In this document: positions 17,476 through 25,288 of the stretch, in pieces
Position numbering within the stretch: position 1 is the first letter of the stretch
Layout of the letters: each line of letters opens with the position of its first letter
Assembly (NCBI RefSeq): GCF_014205335.1
Contig: NZ_JACHNH010000001.1
Location: 6,938,501-7,002,500, forward strand
DNA length: 64,000 nt
Reading direction: 5' to 3'
Origin: Amorphoplanes digitatis
Lineage (GTDB): Bacteria > Actinomycetota > Actinomycetes > Mycobacteriales > Micromonosporaceae
The notes under the pieces: model-generated
What the model saw: the letters and a program-made list of their open reading frames with translations, nothing else
Told to the model about the DNA's origin: nothing
Databases searched by the model: none
Program-made: the position numbers and the translations under genes

Positions 17476-17600
17476 TCTGTGAGCGTGGCACGCCGAGGCC
17501 CCGCCGTCGTGGTGAGTCCCATCACCGGCGCGCGGGTGCAGATTCGCAGGCCAGGGCCGATCCCGGATCCGGGCGCGGCGCCGCCCCGACGATGCCAAGC

Positions 17601-17653
17601 GCGCCTAACGTCACCACCGCGCCTAAACGTCACCACCACGCCTAGAAGTCGCC
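17601..17653. repeat. 18/19-bp direct repeats upstream of the DUF4395 gene
   Basis: Two near-identical copies of GCGCCTAACGTCACCACC (17601 and 17619) are followed by a partial third at about 17638. They sit about 125 bp upstream of the DUF4395 start. They could be a regulator site or a small minisatellite. The rest of the 296-bp gap 17476-17771 holds nothing recognised. Confidence 0.6.
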
Positions 17654-17771
17654 CGCGCATCCATGAGACAACCCACGACGCATGCATCCGCCTTCAATGA
17701 ATCCTTGGGGGAACCAGCGCGGAAAGTTCGGCCATGAAGTGGATCTCCCACGCCTCCGAACGGCCAGGGAC

Positions 17772-18596
17772 CTAGCGTTCCGGCAGCAGGTCGGCCAGGG
17801 CCGCGATGAGCTGCGGCTTTCCGGGCACGCCGGTCGCGCGCTTGGTTACCCGGCCCTCGGCGTCCAGCACCAGCAGGGTCGGGGTGCGCCAGATGCCCAG
17901 CGCCCGCACCGCCGCCAGGTGGCTCTCTGCGTCGACCTCGACGTGCTGCACGCCCGGCAGCATGCCGGCGACCTCGGAACTGATCCGCCGCACCGACCGG
18001 CACGGCGCACAGAACGCCGAGGAGAATTGCAGCAAGGTGGCGGGCGCGGCCCGCACACCGAGCGCCTGTAGCAGGTCGGGGTCGATCCGCTCCCCCGCCG
18101 CGCTCGGGTCCGCGCCGCCCGCGGCATCCGGCCGTCCGACCGTCGCATCCACCGGCTCCGCAACGCCCAGCGACGAAACCATCCCGAGAGGCGACACCAC
18201 GTCCCCAGACGAGACCGCACCACCAGCCGACACCGCACCACCAGCCGACACCGCGCCGCCGGGCGAGACCGCACCACCAGGCGACACCGCGTCCCCAGCC
18301 GGCACCGCACCACCGGGCGAGACCGTGCCACCAGGCGAGACCGCACCACCAGCCGACACCGCACCACCGGGCGAGACCGTGCCACCAGCCGACACCGCAC
18401 CACCAGTCGGCACCGCACCACCGGGCGAGACCGTGCCAGCAGGCGAGGCCGCGACGGGAGGCGGCGGCGCAGCGGACGGAGCCCGGCCCGGGGCCTTTAC
18501 GGAGCGCAGGCGCCCGTCGGCGCGGCGCCGCCACAGTCCCGCGGCGGTGCCCAGCAGCAGGACCGCCGCGACGACGATCAGGCCGGTGGTGTCCAT
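17772..18596 (-). CDS. Membrane-anchored thioredoxin-fold protein with hexapeptide-repeat tether
   Basis: A 274-residue protein in three parts. A single transmembrane helix lies at about 5-22 (GLIVVAAVLLLGTAAGLW). A low-complexity tether at about 51-146 consists of some 16 hexapeptides of the pattern S-P/A-G-G-A/T-V. A thioredoxin domain fills about 165-274, with the redox motif C196-A-P-C199 and the cis-Pro loop WRTPTLLV. Topology is inferred: positive residues after the helix (WRRR) would favour a cytoplasmic domain. It lies upstream of the DUF4395 gene on the same strand, about 300 bp away. The tether length is probably variable between strains because the coding DNA is an 18-bp minisatellite. 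Confidence 0.85.
   Translation of the reverse strand: MDTTGLIVVAAVLLLGTAAGLWRRRADGRLRSVKAPGRAPSAAPPPPVAASPAGTVSPGGAVPTGGAVSAGGTVSPGGAVSAGGAVSPGGTVSPGGAVPAGDAVSPGGAVSPGGAVSAGGAVSAGGAVSSGDVVSPLGMVSSLGVAEPVDATVGRPDAAGGADPSAAGERIDPDLLQALGVRAAPATLLQFSSAFCAPCRSVRRISSEVAGMLPGVQHVEVDAESHLAAVRALGIWRTPTLLVLDAEGRVTKRATGVPGKPQLIAALADLLPER
18159..18446. repeat. 18-bp in-frame minisatellite in the thioredoxin gene
   Basis: About 16 units of an 18-bp repeat (type GACACCGCACCACCAGCC on the plus strand) encode the hexapeptide S-(P/A)-G-G-(A/T)-V on the minus strand. Units differ at a few positions, mixing several sub-types, which suggests repeated duplication and recombination. Confidence 0.85.
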
Positions 18597-18638
18597 CCGC
18601 CCACTCTGGCACGCGATCGGGCCGCGCCGCGATGTGAC

Positions 18639-20717
18639 CTACGACGCCGAGTGATAGGCGCTGGCCTGCAGCCCGAACAGCTGCGCGTAGATGCCGCCCT
18701 CGGCCATCAACGACCCGTGGTCGCCCTCCTCGACCACCGTGCCGTGGTCCAGCACGTAGATCCGGTCGGCTTCGCGCACGCTCGCCATCCGGTGCGTGAT
18801 CAGCACGACCGTGCGGCCGGCGGCGAGGAGGCGCAGCCGGCGGTAGACCTCGTGTTCGGCGCGGGCGTCGAGGTTCGCGGTCGGTTCGTCGCAGATCAGC
18901 AGCGGCGCGTCGCGGTAGAACGCCCGGCTGACCGCGAGTCGTTGCCACTGCCCGCCGGATAGGTCCGCGCCGTCGGTGAAGTGCCGGGAGAGCAGCGTGT
19001 CGTACTGCCGGGCGAGTTCCATGACGAAGTCGTGCGCGTCGCCGGCCCGGGCCGCCTCGAGCACGACCGCGGCGTCGACGCCGCGCTCGTACCGTCCGAT
19101 GGTGATGTTGGATCGCGCGGAGAGCGGCCACCGGGTCGGTTCCTGCATCACGACCGCGACCTGGCCGCGGACCGTGTCCGGGTCGCAGGCCGTGACGTCG
19201 ACGCCGTCCCAGCGGATCGTGCCGCCCTGCGGCCAGTAGAGGCCGGCGAGCAGGCTGGCCAGGGTGGACTTGCCGGAGCCGTTCTCGCCGACCAGCGCGA
19301 TGATCTCTCCGCGCCGCAGCGTCATGCTGACGTCCCGCACGGCGGGCCGTTCGGCGTCGGGATAGCTGAACGTGACGCCGTCCAGGCGGATCTCCCGGGG
19401 CAGCGCCGGCGCCGCCCGGCCGGGCGCCGGCTCGGTGCGTGCCCGCGACAGGTCGCAGAACCCCTGGAAGTCGGCGAAGTACAGACCCTGTTCGAAGACC
19501 CGGTTGGCGGTGAAGGCAAGCTCGGTGAGCTTCCCGATGCCCATGCTTATCGCGTACGCGGCAGCGCCGCCGACCGCGAGCTCCATGCGGCCGGTCCAGA
19601 GCAGCCAGAGCAGCGTGGCATAGGTGAAGCCGGTGGCGACGCCGCTCAGCGCGGTGCCGACGAGGGTGGTGCGCACCTGGCGGCCGGAGATGCGGATCTC
19701 CTCGCCGGTCGAGACGGCGAGCAGCCGCCGCACCTCGGCGAGCAGGTATTCGCGCAGGGTGAAGGCCCGCAGCTCGGGCGCGGGCTCCCGCGCGGCGAGC
19801 AGTTCGGCGAGCATCCGCTGCCGCCGCCAGACGGCGATGAGCCGCAGCACCCGCCGGTAGCCGAGCCGCGCCGACCGCACCGCGGCCCAGCCGATGGGCA
19901 GCACGGCGAGCACGAGCAGCGGCAGCAGCACGGGGTGCAGCACGGCCAGCACGCCCGCGGCGGCGGCCAGGCCGATCAGGTTGGTGCCGAGCTCGATGGC
20001 CCGGTCGACGAGCTGCTGCGCGGCGGAGATCCCGCGGTCGCGGGCGCGTTCCATGGCGTCGCGCCAGCCGGGATCGTCGAACGTGGACAGGTCGACCCGG
20101 GTGGTCAGCTCGAGCAGGCGCATCTCCGCCGCCTCGTAGACCTTGGGCGACAGGCGGCCGTTGGCCGCCGCGGCGGCGGAGTTGAGCAGGCCCCGCACGG
20201 AAACGGCACCGATGAGCAGGAGCAGCGAGGGTACGGCCGCACGCACGCGTTCGGGCGTTGCGCCGTCGCGGAGCAGCCCGTCGAACACGCCGACGACGCT
20301 GATGATCCCGACCGCGCTGGCGACCCCGGCGGCGAGTTGCAGCGTGGCGACGGCGACGGTGGTCCGCCGGCTGGCCTGCCAGGCGAGCGACCAGGCGGAC
20401 ACCAGCAGCCGCGGCAGCCGCCGGAACATCCGCAGGAAGGTGGTGTTGGCGGCCTCCTCGGTGCTGGTCAGCCAGTACGGGAGGGCGAGCTCCTCACCAT
20501 CGGACCACTCGCCCTCACCGCCGGCGCCCATCGTCTCGCCGGGAGCGGGCCCGGGTGGGTTGCCGGGAGCGGGCCCGGGTGGGTTACCGGGAGCGGGCCC
20601 GGGTGGGTTGCCGGGTGGGCCTGCTCCGCCCTCCGGTTCCCTGCCCCCGTCCGGCTCGTCGGCCTGCTGTTTCGAGTCCTGCTCGTGGGTGGCGTCCTGG
20701 CGGATGGCGTCCGGCAT
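18639..20717 (-). CDS. ABC exporter, fused permease and ATPase
   Basis: A 692-residue half-transporter. A disordered N-terminus (about 1-75) contains three GNPPGPAP repeats. An ABC transmembrane domain with about six helices spans 110-400, and a nucleotide-binding domain fills about 425-680. Walker A GENGSGKST, signature LSGGQWQR, Walker B LLICDEPTAN and the H-loop ITHRM are all intact, so ATPase activity is expected. It likely works as a homodimer or with a distant partner. The ATG at 20717 was chosen because GGGAG precedes it by 7 nt; a GTG at 20762 has no ribosome site. Substrate is unknown. No export-linked biosynthetic genes flank it. Confidence 0.88.
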   Translation of the reverse strand: MPDAIRQDATHEQDSKQQADEPDGGREPEGGAGPPGNPPGPAPGNPPGPAPGNPPGPAPGETMGAGGEGEWSDGEELALPYWLTSTEEAANTTFLRMFRRLPRLLVSAWSLAWQASRRTTVAVATLQLAAGVASAVGIISVVGVFDGLLRDGATPERVRAAVPSLLLLIGAVSVRGLLNSAAAAANGRLSPKVYEAAEMRLLELTTRVDLSTFDDPGWRDAMERARDRGISAAQQLVDRAIELGTNLIGLAAAAGVLAVLHPVLLPLLVLAVLPIGWAAVRSARLGYRRVLRLIAVWRRQRMLAELLAAREPAPELRAFTLREYLLAEVRRLLAVSTGEEIRISGRQVRTTLVGTALSGVATGFTYATLLWLLWTGRMELAVGGAAAYAISMGIGKLTELAFTANRVFEQGLYFADFQGFCDLSRARTEPAPGRAAPALPREIRLDGVTFSYPDAERPAVRDVSMTLRRGEIIALVGENGSGKSTLASLLAGLYWPQGGTIRWDGVDVTACDPDTVRGQVAVVMQEPTRWPLSARSNITIGRYERGVDAAVVLEAARAGDAHDFVMELARQYDTLLSRHFTDGADLSGGQWQRLAVSRAFYRDAPLLICDEPTANLDARAEHEVYRRLRLLAAGRTVVLITHRMASVREADRIYVLDHGTVVEEGDHGSLMAEGGIYAQLFGLQASAYHSAS
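20539..20610. repeat. 24-bp tandem repeat, three copies, in the ABC exporter gene
   Basis: Units starting CCGGGAGCGGGCCCGGGTGG lie at 20539, 20563 and 20587, with one substitution between copies. They encode GNPPGPAP three times in the disordered N-terminus of the exporter. Confidence 0.9.
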
Positions 20718-20816
20718 CGGCGGCTCCCGTCCCGTGGGCTCTGAGCCGTTCCTACGCCCCACTCACGTGACGTGTCCATCCATATACGAGGAGTGATTAC
20801 TCATTCACCCCCGGCG

Positions 20817-21944
20817 TCAGGTCACGCGCAGCAGCTCCGTCAGCCGGGCCGCCTTGGTCTCCCAGCGCCACTCGCGCTCCACCCAGGACCGGCCGGCCGC
20901 GCCCATCTCCTTGGCGCGCAGCGGGTCGGCCAGCAGGTCGGCGAGCCGTCCCGCGATCGCCGGCACGTCGCGGCCGCCGACCACGTAGCCGGTCTCGCCC
21001 TCGCGCACCGCGTCGGGCGCCCCGCCCGAGTCGCCCGCCACCACCGGCAGCCCGGTCGCCGAGGCCTCCAGGTAGACGATCCCCAGGCCCTCCACGTCGA
21101 GGCCGCCGCCGCGCGTGCGGCACGGCATCGCGTAGACGTCGCCGGCGGCGTAGTGCGCCGGCAGCTCCTCCCACGGGACAGAGCCGGTGAAGACCACGTC
21201 GGACTCGACGCCCTCGGCCTGCGCCAGCTTCCGCAGCTTCTTCCGGTACGGGCCTCCGCCGACGATGAGCAGGGCCGCGCCTGGCACCCGGCGGCGGATC
21301 GTCGGCAGGGCGCGGATCAGCATGTCCTGTCCCTTGCGCGGCACCAGCCGGGAGACGCAGACGATCACCGGACGGTCGCTCAGGCCGTGCTTCGCCCGCA
21401 CCGCCGAGCCGTCGACGCCCGGGTGGTAGGCGTCAACGTCGACACCCGGCGTCAGCCGCTCCAGGTCGGTGAGGCCGTGCAGCGCCCGGTCGAGGCGTAC
21501 CCGCTGGAACTCCGTCAGGTAGGTCACCACGTCGTTGCCGCGTGCGGTCCGGCGCAGCAGCTGCCTGGCGCCCGGCAGGGCCGCCCAGCCGATCTCGTGC
21601 CCGTGCGTCAGCGACACCGCGCGCTCGATGCCCGAGCGCCGCCGCAGCCCGTCGGCAAGCAGCCCGAGCGGCGCCGCCGCGCCGAACCAGACGCTGTCGC
21701 AGCCGTGCGACCGGGCGATCTCGGCGGCCCGCCGGGCGACGGCGGGCGTCGGCAGCAGCACGCCGGTGTCCTCGCGGACGACCTCGAACGGCTGCTCCGC
21801 GTCGAACTTCTCCGCGCCCTTCCACGTGGACGCGTACGCGACGACCGAGCCCGGCGGCCGGCGCACCGCGAGGTTGTGCACGAACTGCTGGATGCCGCCC
21901 GGCCGCGGCGGGAAGTCGTTGGTGACCAGCAGGGTCCGGCCCAT
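20817..21944 (-). CDS. pimB: GT4 glycosyltransferase, PimB'-like (phosphatidylinositol mannoside synthesis)
   Basis: A 375-residue GT-B glycosyltransferase of family GT4. The N-terminal glycine-rich loop is NDFPPRPGGIQQF, the acceptor/His region is LTHGHEIGWA, and the C-terminal GDP-mannose site includes VSRLVPRKGQD, VGGGPYRKKL and EGLGIVYLEA (the E-x7-E motif). It resembles mycobacterial/corynebacterial PimB', which adds the second mannose to PIM1 using GDP-mannose. The ATG shares one base with the stop of the M48 protease gene (TGATG), indicating coupled translation. In mycobacteria the orthologue (Rv2188c) lies in the same block, as I recall. Another GT4 acceptor cannot be excluded. Confidence 0.82.
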   Translation of the reverse strand: MGRTLLVTNDFPPRPGGIQQFVHNLAVRRPPGSVVAYASTWKGAEKFDAEQPFEVVREDTGVLLPTPAVARRAAEIARSHGCDSVWFGAAAPLGLLADGLRRRSGIERAVSLTHGHEIGWAALPGARQLLRRTARGNDVVTYLTEFQRVRLDRALHGLTDLERLTPGVDVDAYHPGVDGSAVRAKHGLSDRPVIVCVSRLVPRKGQDMLIRALPTIRRRVPGAALLIVGGGPYRKKLRKLAQAEGVESDVVFTGSVPWEELPAHYAAGDVYAMPCRTRGGGLDVEGLGIVYLEASATGLPVVAGDSGGAPDAVREGETGYVVGGRDVPAIAGRLADLLADPLRAKEMGAAGRSWVEREWRWETKAARLTELLRVT

Positions 21945-23230
21945 CAGCGCTCCCCGCGGGCGTACGCGCGCGCGGCGGCCATCCGCTCCACCGTGGACGG
22001 GTGTGAGGCAAACATCAGGTACTCCCAGGTCGGCGGGTCGGGATCGGAGAGGTTCACGGAGCCGAGGCGGCGCTGCATGGCCTCGAACGTCGCCGCGTCG
22101 CCGGTCAGGTCGAGGGCGTGCGCGTCGGCCCGGGCCTCGACGCGCCGGGAGACCAGCGCCTGTATCGGGCCGCCGATCAGGCCGGCGACGGTGACCAGCG
22201 CCAGCAGCAGCGCGATCGTGCGCGGCTCGCCCATCGAGTCGGTGCCGGCCAGCCGCAGCAGCCAGCCCAGCGAGCCGAGCAGGAACAGCACGATCACCGC
22301 CGCGGCCGCGCCAAGCGCGCCGATGATCGTGCCGGTGACCACGTCGCCGCGCTTGGCGTGGCCCAGCTCGTGTGCGGTGACCGAGACGACCTCGTCGGGC
22401 GTCGCCTCGGTCAGCATCGTGTCGTAGACCACGATGCGCCGGGTCGGCCCGAACCCGGACACGTACGCGTTCACGGCCCGGGTGCGGCGCGAGGCGTCGG
22501 CGACCAGCACGTCGCGCACCGGCACGCCGTCGCGCGCCGCCAGGCTCATCAGCTGGGTGCGCAGCGGGCCCTCGGCCATCGGCGTGAACCGGTTGAAGAT
22601 CGGCTCGACGACCACGGGCAGCACGAACGACAGCAGCACGACCAGCCCGGCCGCGCCCGCCGCGCCGAACGCCCACCACCAGCGCGGCGCGAGCCGGGTC
22701 ACCGTGTAGAAGCCGAGCAGGGCGAGCCCGCCGATGACCGCACCGACCGCATAGGACTTGGCCACGTCGGCCGCCCACGCGCCCCAGCTCTGGGTGGAGA
22801 TGCCGTAGCGGACCACGATCGTGTGGCGCCACGCCGCGAACGGCAGGGTGATCACCTCGATGACCAGCACCACGAGGAGCCCGCCGAGCACGGCCTGCGC
22901 GACCCAGCGGTCGCCGAACGGGCGCCCGGCGAACGACACCAGGCGCGCGCCCAGCGGCGTGAGCCCCAGCACCAGCGCGCCGATGAGCCCCGCCGCGAGC
23001 GCGCCGTAGGACGCCGGGCGCAGGTCGGCGTGGAACGCCCGGGCCCGCCGCACCTGGTCGCCGGGCAGCCGGCCGAGGGCGTCGAGCTGGTCGGCGCGCG
23101 GCGCGGGCGGCCGGTGCCACGGAATCACCACCGCGGCGTAGACGACGAGCGCCACGACGAGCACGCCGAGCGCGCACGCCGCCCACTGGCGCGGTGTCAT
23201 CGGTCCGGTCCGCCTGTCATGACCGAACAT
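21944..23230 (-). CDS. M48-family zinc metalloprotease (CAAX protease-like)
   Basis: A 428-residue integral membrane protease of the Ste24/HtpX superfamily. It has several transmembrane segments (about 18-40, 75-95, 112-132, 160-178, 188-210, 300-325 and 338-355). The zinc motif H287-E-L-G-H291 and the third ligand in EARADAHAL are present, so catalysis is expected. It resembles eukaryotic CAAX prenyl protease I more than HtpX in length and in helices preceding the motif, but bacteria lack known prenylated CAAX substrates, so it more likely handles membrane-protein quality control. ATG 23230 and ATG 23200 are both possible starts. Its stop overlaps the start of pimB'. Confidence 0.88.
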   Translation of the reverse strand: MFGHDRRTGPMTPRQWAACALGVLVVALVVYAAVVIPWHRPPAPRADQLDALGRLPGDQVRRARAFHADLRPASYGALAAGLIGALVLGLTPLGARLVSFAGRPFGDRWVAQAVLGGLLVVLVIEVITLPFAAWRHTIVVRYGISTQSWGAWAADVAKSYAVGAVIGGLALLGFYTVTRLAPRWWWAFGAAGAAGLVVLLSFVLPVVVEPIFNRFTPMAEGPLRTQLMSLAARDGVPVRDVLVADASRRTRAVNAYVSGFGPTRRIVVYDTMLTEATPDEVVSVTAHELGHAKRGDVVTGTIIGALGAAAAVIVLFLLGSLGWLLRLAGTDSMGEPRTIALLLALVTVAGLIGGPIQALVSRRVEARADAHALDLTGDAATFEAMQRRLGSVNLSDPDPPTWEYLMFASHPSTVERMAAARAYARGER

Positions 23231-23243
23231 CCTAGAGCGGTGA

Positions 23244-23465
23244 TCACGCCACGTGGTGGCGGCGTTGGTAGAACGGGACCTCGACGGGCGGCGGGGGCGT
23301 CTCGAGCAGCTCGACCTCGAAGCCGGCCAGCTCGAACGTCTCGAGCACGCGCAGCTCGCCGGGTGTCAGGTCGGCGATGCCGTCCGGGGTGTCATAAAGC
23401 GTGCTGACCAGGCATCCGTTGCACTCATCGCGCCGCTCGGCACAACGCCCGCAGTCGATGATCAT
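23244..23465 (-). CDS. Small four-cysteine protein conserved in actinobacteria
   Basis: A 73-residue protein starting at ATG 23465, preceded by the strong ribosome site GAGGAGGG. The N-terminus reads MIIDCGRCAERRDECNGCLVS, with C5, C8, C15 and C18 in a C-x2-C-x6-C-x2-C arrangement typical of a metal (zinc or Fe-S) site. The middle has a helix (TPGELRVLETFELAGFEVEL) and the tail is Pro-rich then basic with His residues (YQRRHHVA). I do not recognise a named function. It lies 14 nt upstream of the M48 protease start on the same strand and may be co-transcribed with it. Confidence 0.75.
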   Translation of the reverse strand: MIIDCGRCAERRDECNGCLVSTLYDTPDGIADLTPGELRVLETFELAGFEVELLETPPPPVEVPFYQRRHHVA

Positions 23466-23573
23466 CGTTTCCCTCCTCGGCCTGGCGGTGCGGCCCGCGC
23501 GGGGGGAGAGGAAAGCTGTCGCGGACCGACCACCATCGGTGACAGTCACGCTATGGAGGGGGTACGACAAAAA

Positions 23574-25184
23574 TCAGGACCGGGCCAGCCGGCGCAGCAG
23601 GGAATCGGCACCCATCGGGTACGCGCCGTGCCGGCGCACCCCGTCCGCGACCTCGCGGTCCGACGAGATCACCACCAGCGGGCGGCCCGGCGGCTCGGCG
23701 CGCACGAGCTGGCGGATCAGCTCGTCGGCGGTGTCGCCCTTGCGCGAGAAGAGCACCCGTACGCCGCGCGGCGCGGGCGGCAGCCCGTGCACCCGCTCGG
23801 CGCCGTCGAAGACCACGGTGATCTCGTCGCCGGTCTGCGCGGCGATGCCGCCGAGGCCGGTGATCAGCCGCTTGCGCTGCTGCTCGAGCGACATCTCGGC
23901 GAAGCCGCGCTTGGTGACGTTGTAGCCGTCGACGATCAGGTGCGCCCGGGGCAGGGCGAGCAGCTGGTCGAGGCGGCCCGGATCGTCGGTGTCCTGTGCC
24001 CGCGGGCGCGACCGCTCCAGTGCGCCGGGCCGGTCGGCCGCCGTATCCGCAACGAAGTCGGCCGGCCGCTTGTCGGTCGGCCCGAGCGCCAGCTCCCGGC
24101 GCAGGCCGGAGGCGGCCTGCCCGATCGTCTCGAGCAGCAGCCAGAGGCGGGCGTCGTCGGCGGACCGGGCGTCTTTGGCGCTCTGCTTGCCGGAGGCGGC
24201 CGCCGACTCCGCCTCCGCCAGCCGGGTGCGCAGCCGGCGCAGCTCCGCGTCGTGGTCCGCGGTGACCTTCGCCGCGCGGCCCTTCTCGGTGGCCAGCAGG
24301 TCGGCGGCGCGCTTGTGCGCCGCCTGCGTCTCGCGCAGCGCGCGGGACGCGGTCCGTGCCTCCTCGCGGATCTGGCCCAGTTCCTCGCGGACCCGGGCCA
24401 GCTCGTCGCGGAGCTTGTCGGCCTCGACCCTGGCGACCGCCCGATCGTGCTCGGCGCGGGCCGCCCGCTGCTCGGCCTCGCGGACCTGGCCCGCGACCGC
24501 GGCGCTGTCGGCGTCGGCACGCACCGACTCGCCGACCGCCTCGATCAGGTCCCGCCAGCCGTCCGGCCTGACCAGATAGGCCAGCGCGGCGACCTCCACC
24601 GGGTCGGCCGCCGCCGGCGCGAGGCCGCCCGCGACCGCCGCGCCCAGGTCGCCGGCCTCGCTCACGATGCGACCGCTGACGCGCTGACGGAACAGCGGGT
24701 CCGCGGCGAGCTGGGCGGCGATCGCCGGCCCGCCCAACCGGGCCCGGCGATTCGGGGCGAACCGGGCGACCCGCCGCAACGGCACCGGAATCTCGTCGGC
24801 GGGCAGGCCGGGCAGCGCGGCGGCGGTCAGCGCGGTGATCCGCTGCCGCACGGGCTCGGGCAGCGTGGGCTCCGGCGCGGCCTCCGCCGCCGCGGCGAGG
24901 GCAGCATCAAGATCGAGCACGGTCTCCGCCACGGAGGGCAGCGGACCGGAATCGGGATCGACCTCCGCCACGGAGGGCAGCGGACCGGGACCGGGATCGG
25001 TCTCCGCCGCGGTGGGCGCCGGACCGGGATCTGGATCGGCCTCCGCTGAAGCGGTGAGGCCGGAATCGATATCGAGTACGCGGGCGGAATCGGGATCGTT
25101 GTCGGGTCCCCCGGCGCGGGCAGGGTCGTCCGCGGGTACCGCCTCCTCGATGGGGCGGTCGTCGGAGGGCGACGGCGCGGGCAT
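23574..25184 (-). CDS. Coiled-coil protein with C-terminal NYN ribonuclease domain
   Basis: A 536-residue protein. Residues about 1-105 are disordered with duplicated PLPSVAE and DPDPGP blocks. A helical region (about 110-240) follows, then a long coiled coil (about 250-350, Ala/Glu/Arg-rich). The C-terminal 165 residues form a YacP-like NYN (PIN-fold) domain: LIVDGYNVTKRGF (first Asp), VVFDGAE (second), DTADELI (third) and ISSDREVADGV (fourth), keeping the four acidic metal ligands. Such domains cleave RNA, in tRNA/rRNA processing or ribosome-associated decay. The ATG at 25184 has GGGAGA upstream; earlier in-frame codons have none. It is divergent from the exonuclease gene with a 104-bp gap. 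Confidence 0.88.
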   Translation of the reverse strand: MPAPSPSDDRPIEEAVPADDPARAGGPDNDPDSARVLDIDSGLTASAEADPDPGPAPTAAETDPGPGPLPSVAEVDPDSGPLPSVAETVLDLDAALAAAAEAAPEPTLPEPVRQRITALTAAALPGLPADEIPVPLRRVARFAPNRRARLGGPAIAAQLAADPLFRQRVSGRIVSEAGDLGAAVAGGLAPAAADPVEVAALAYLVRPDGWRDLIEAVGESVRADADSAAVAGQVREAEQRAARAEHDRAVARVEADKLRDELARVREELGQIREEARTASRALRETQAAHKRAADLLATEKGRAAKVTADHDAELRRLRTRLAEAESAAASGKQSAKDARSADDARLWLLLETIGQAASGLRRELALGPTDKRPADFVADTAADRPGALERSRPRAQDTDDPGRLDQLLALPRAHLIVDGYNVTKRGFAEMSLEQQRKRLITGLGGIAAQTGDEITVVFDGAERVHGLPPAPRGVRVLFSRKGDTADELIRQLVRAEPPGRPLVVISSDREVADGVRRHGAYPMGADSLLRRLARS

Positions 25185-25288
25185 TTCTCTATTCTCCCAC
25201 CGTGGGCTGCGGAAAAGCTTGCGGTAGCAAATGATCTTTTCCCCCGCCGCCCTGAAGTTTGTCATACCCCCTCTTTAAATTGCCCGTC

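Noticed and set aside
18159-18446. Possible CRISPR array from regular short repeats
   Set aside because: The 18-bp units are contiguous, lack spacers and stay in frame within the thioredoxin gene; it is a coding minisatellite.
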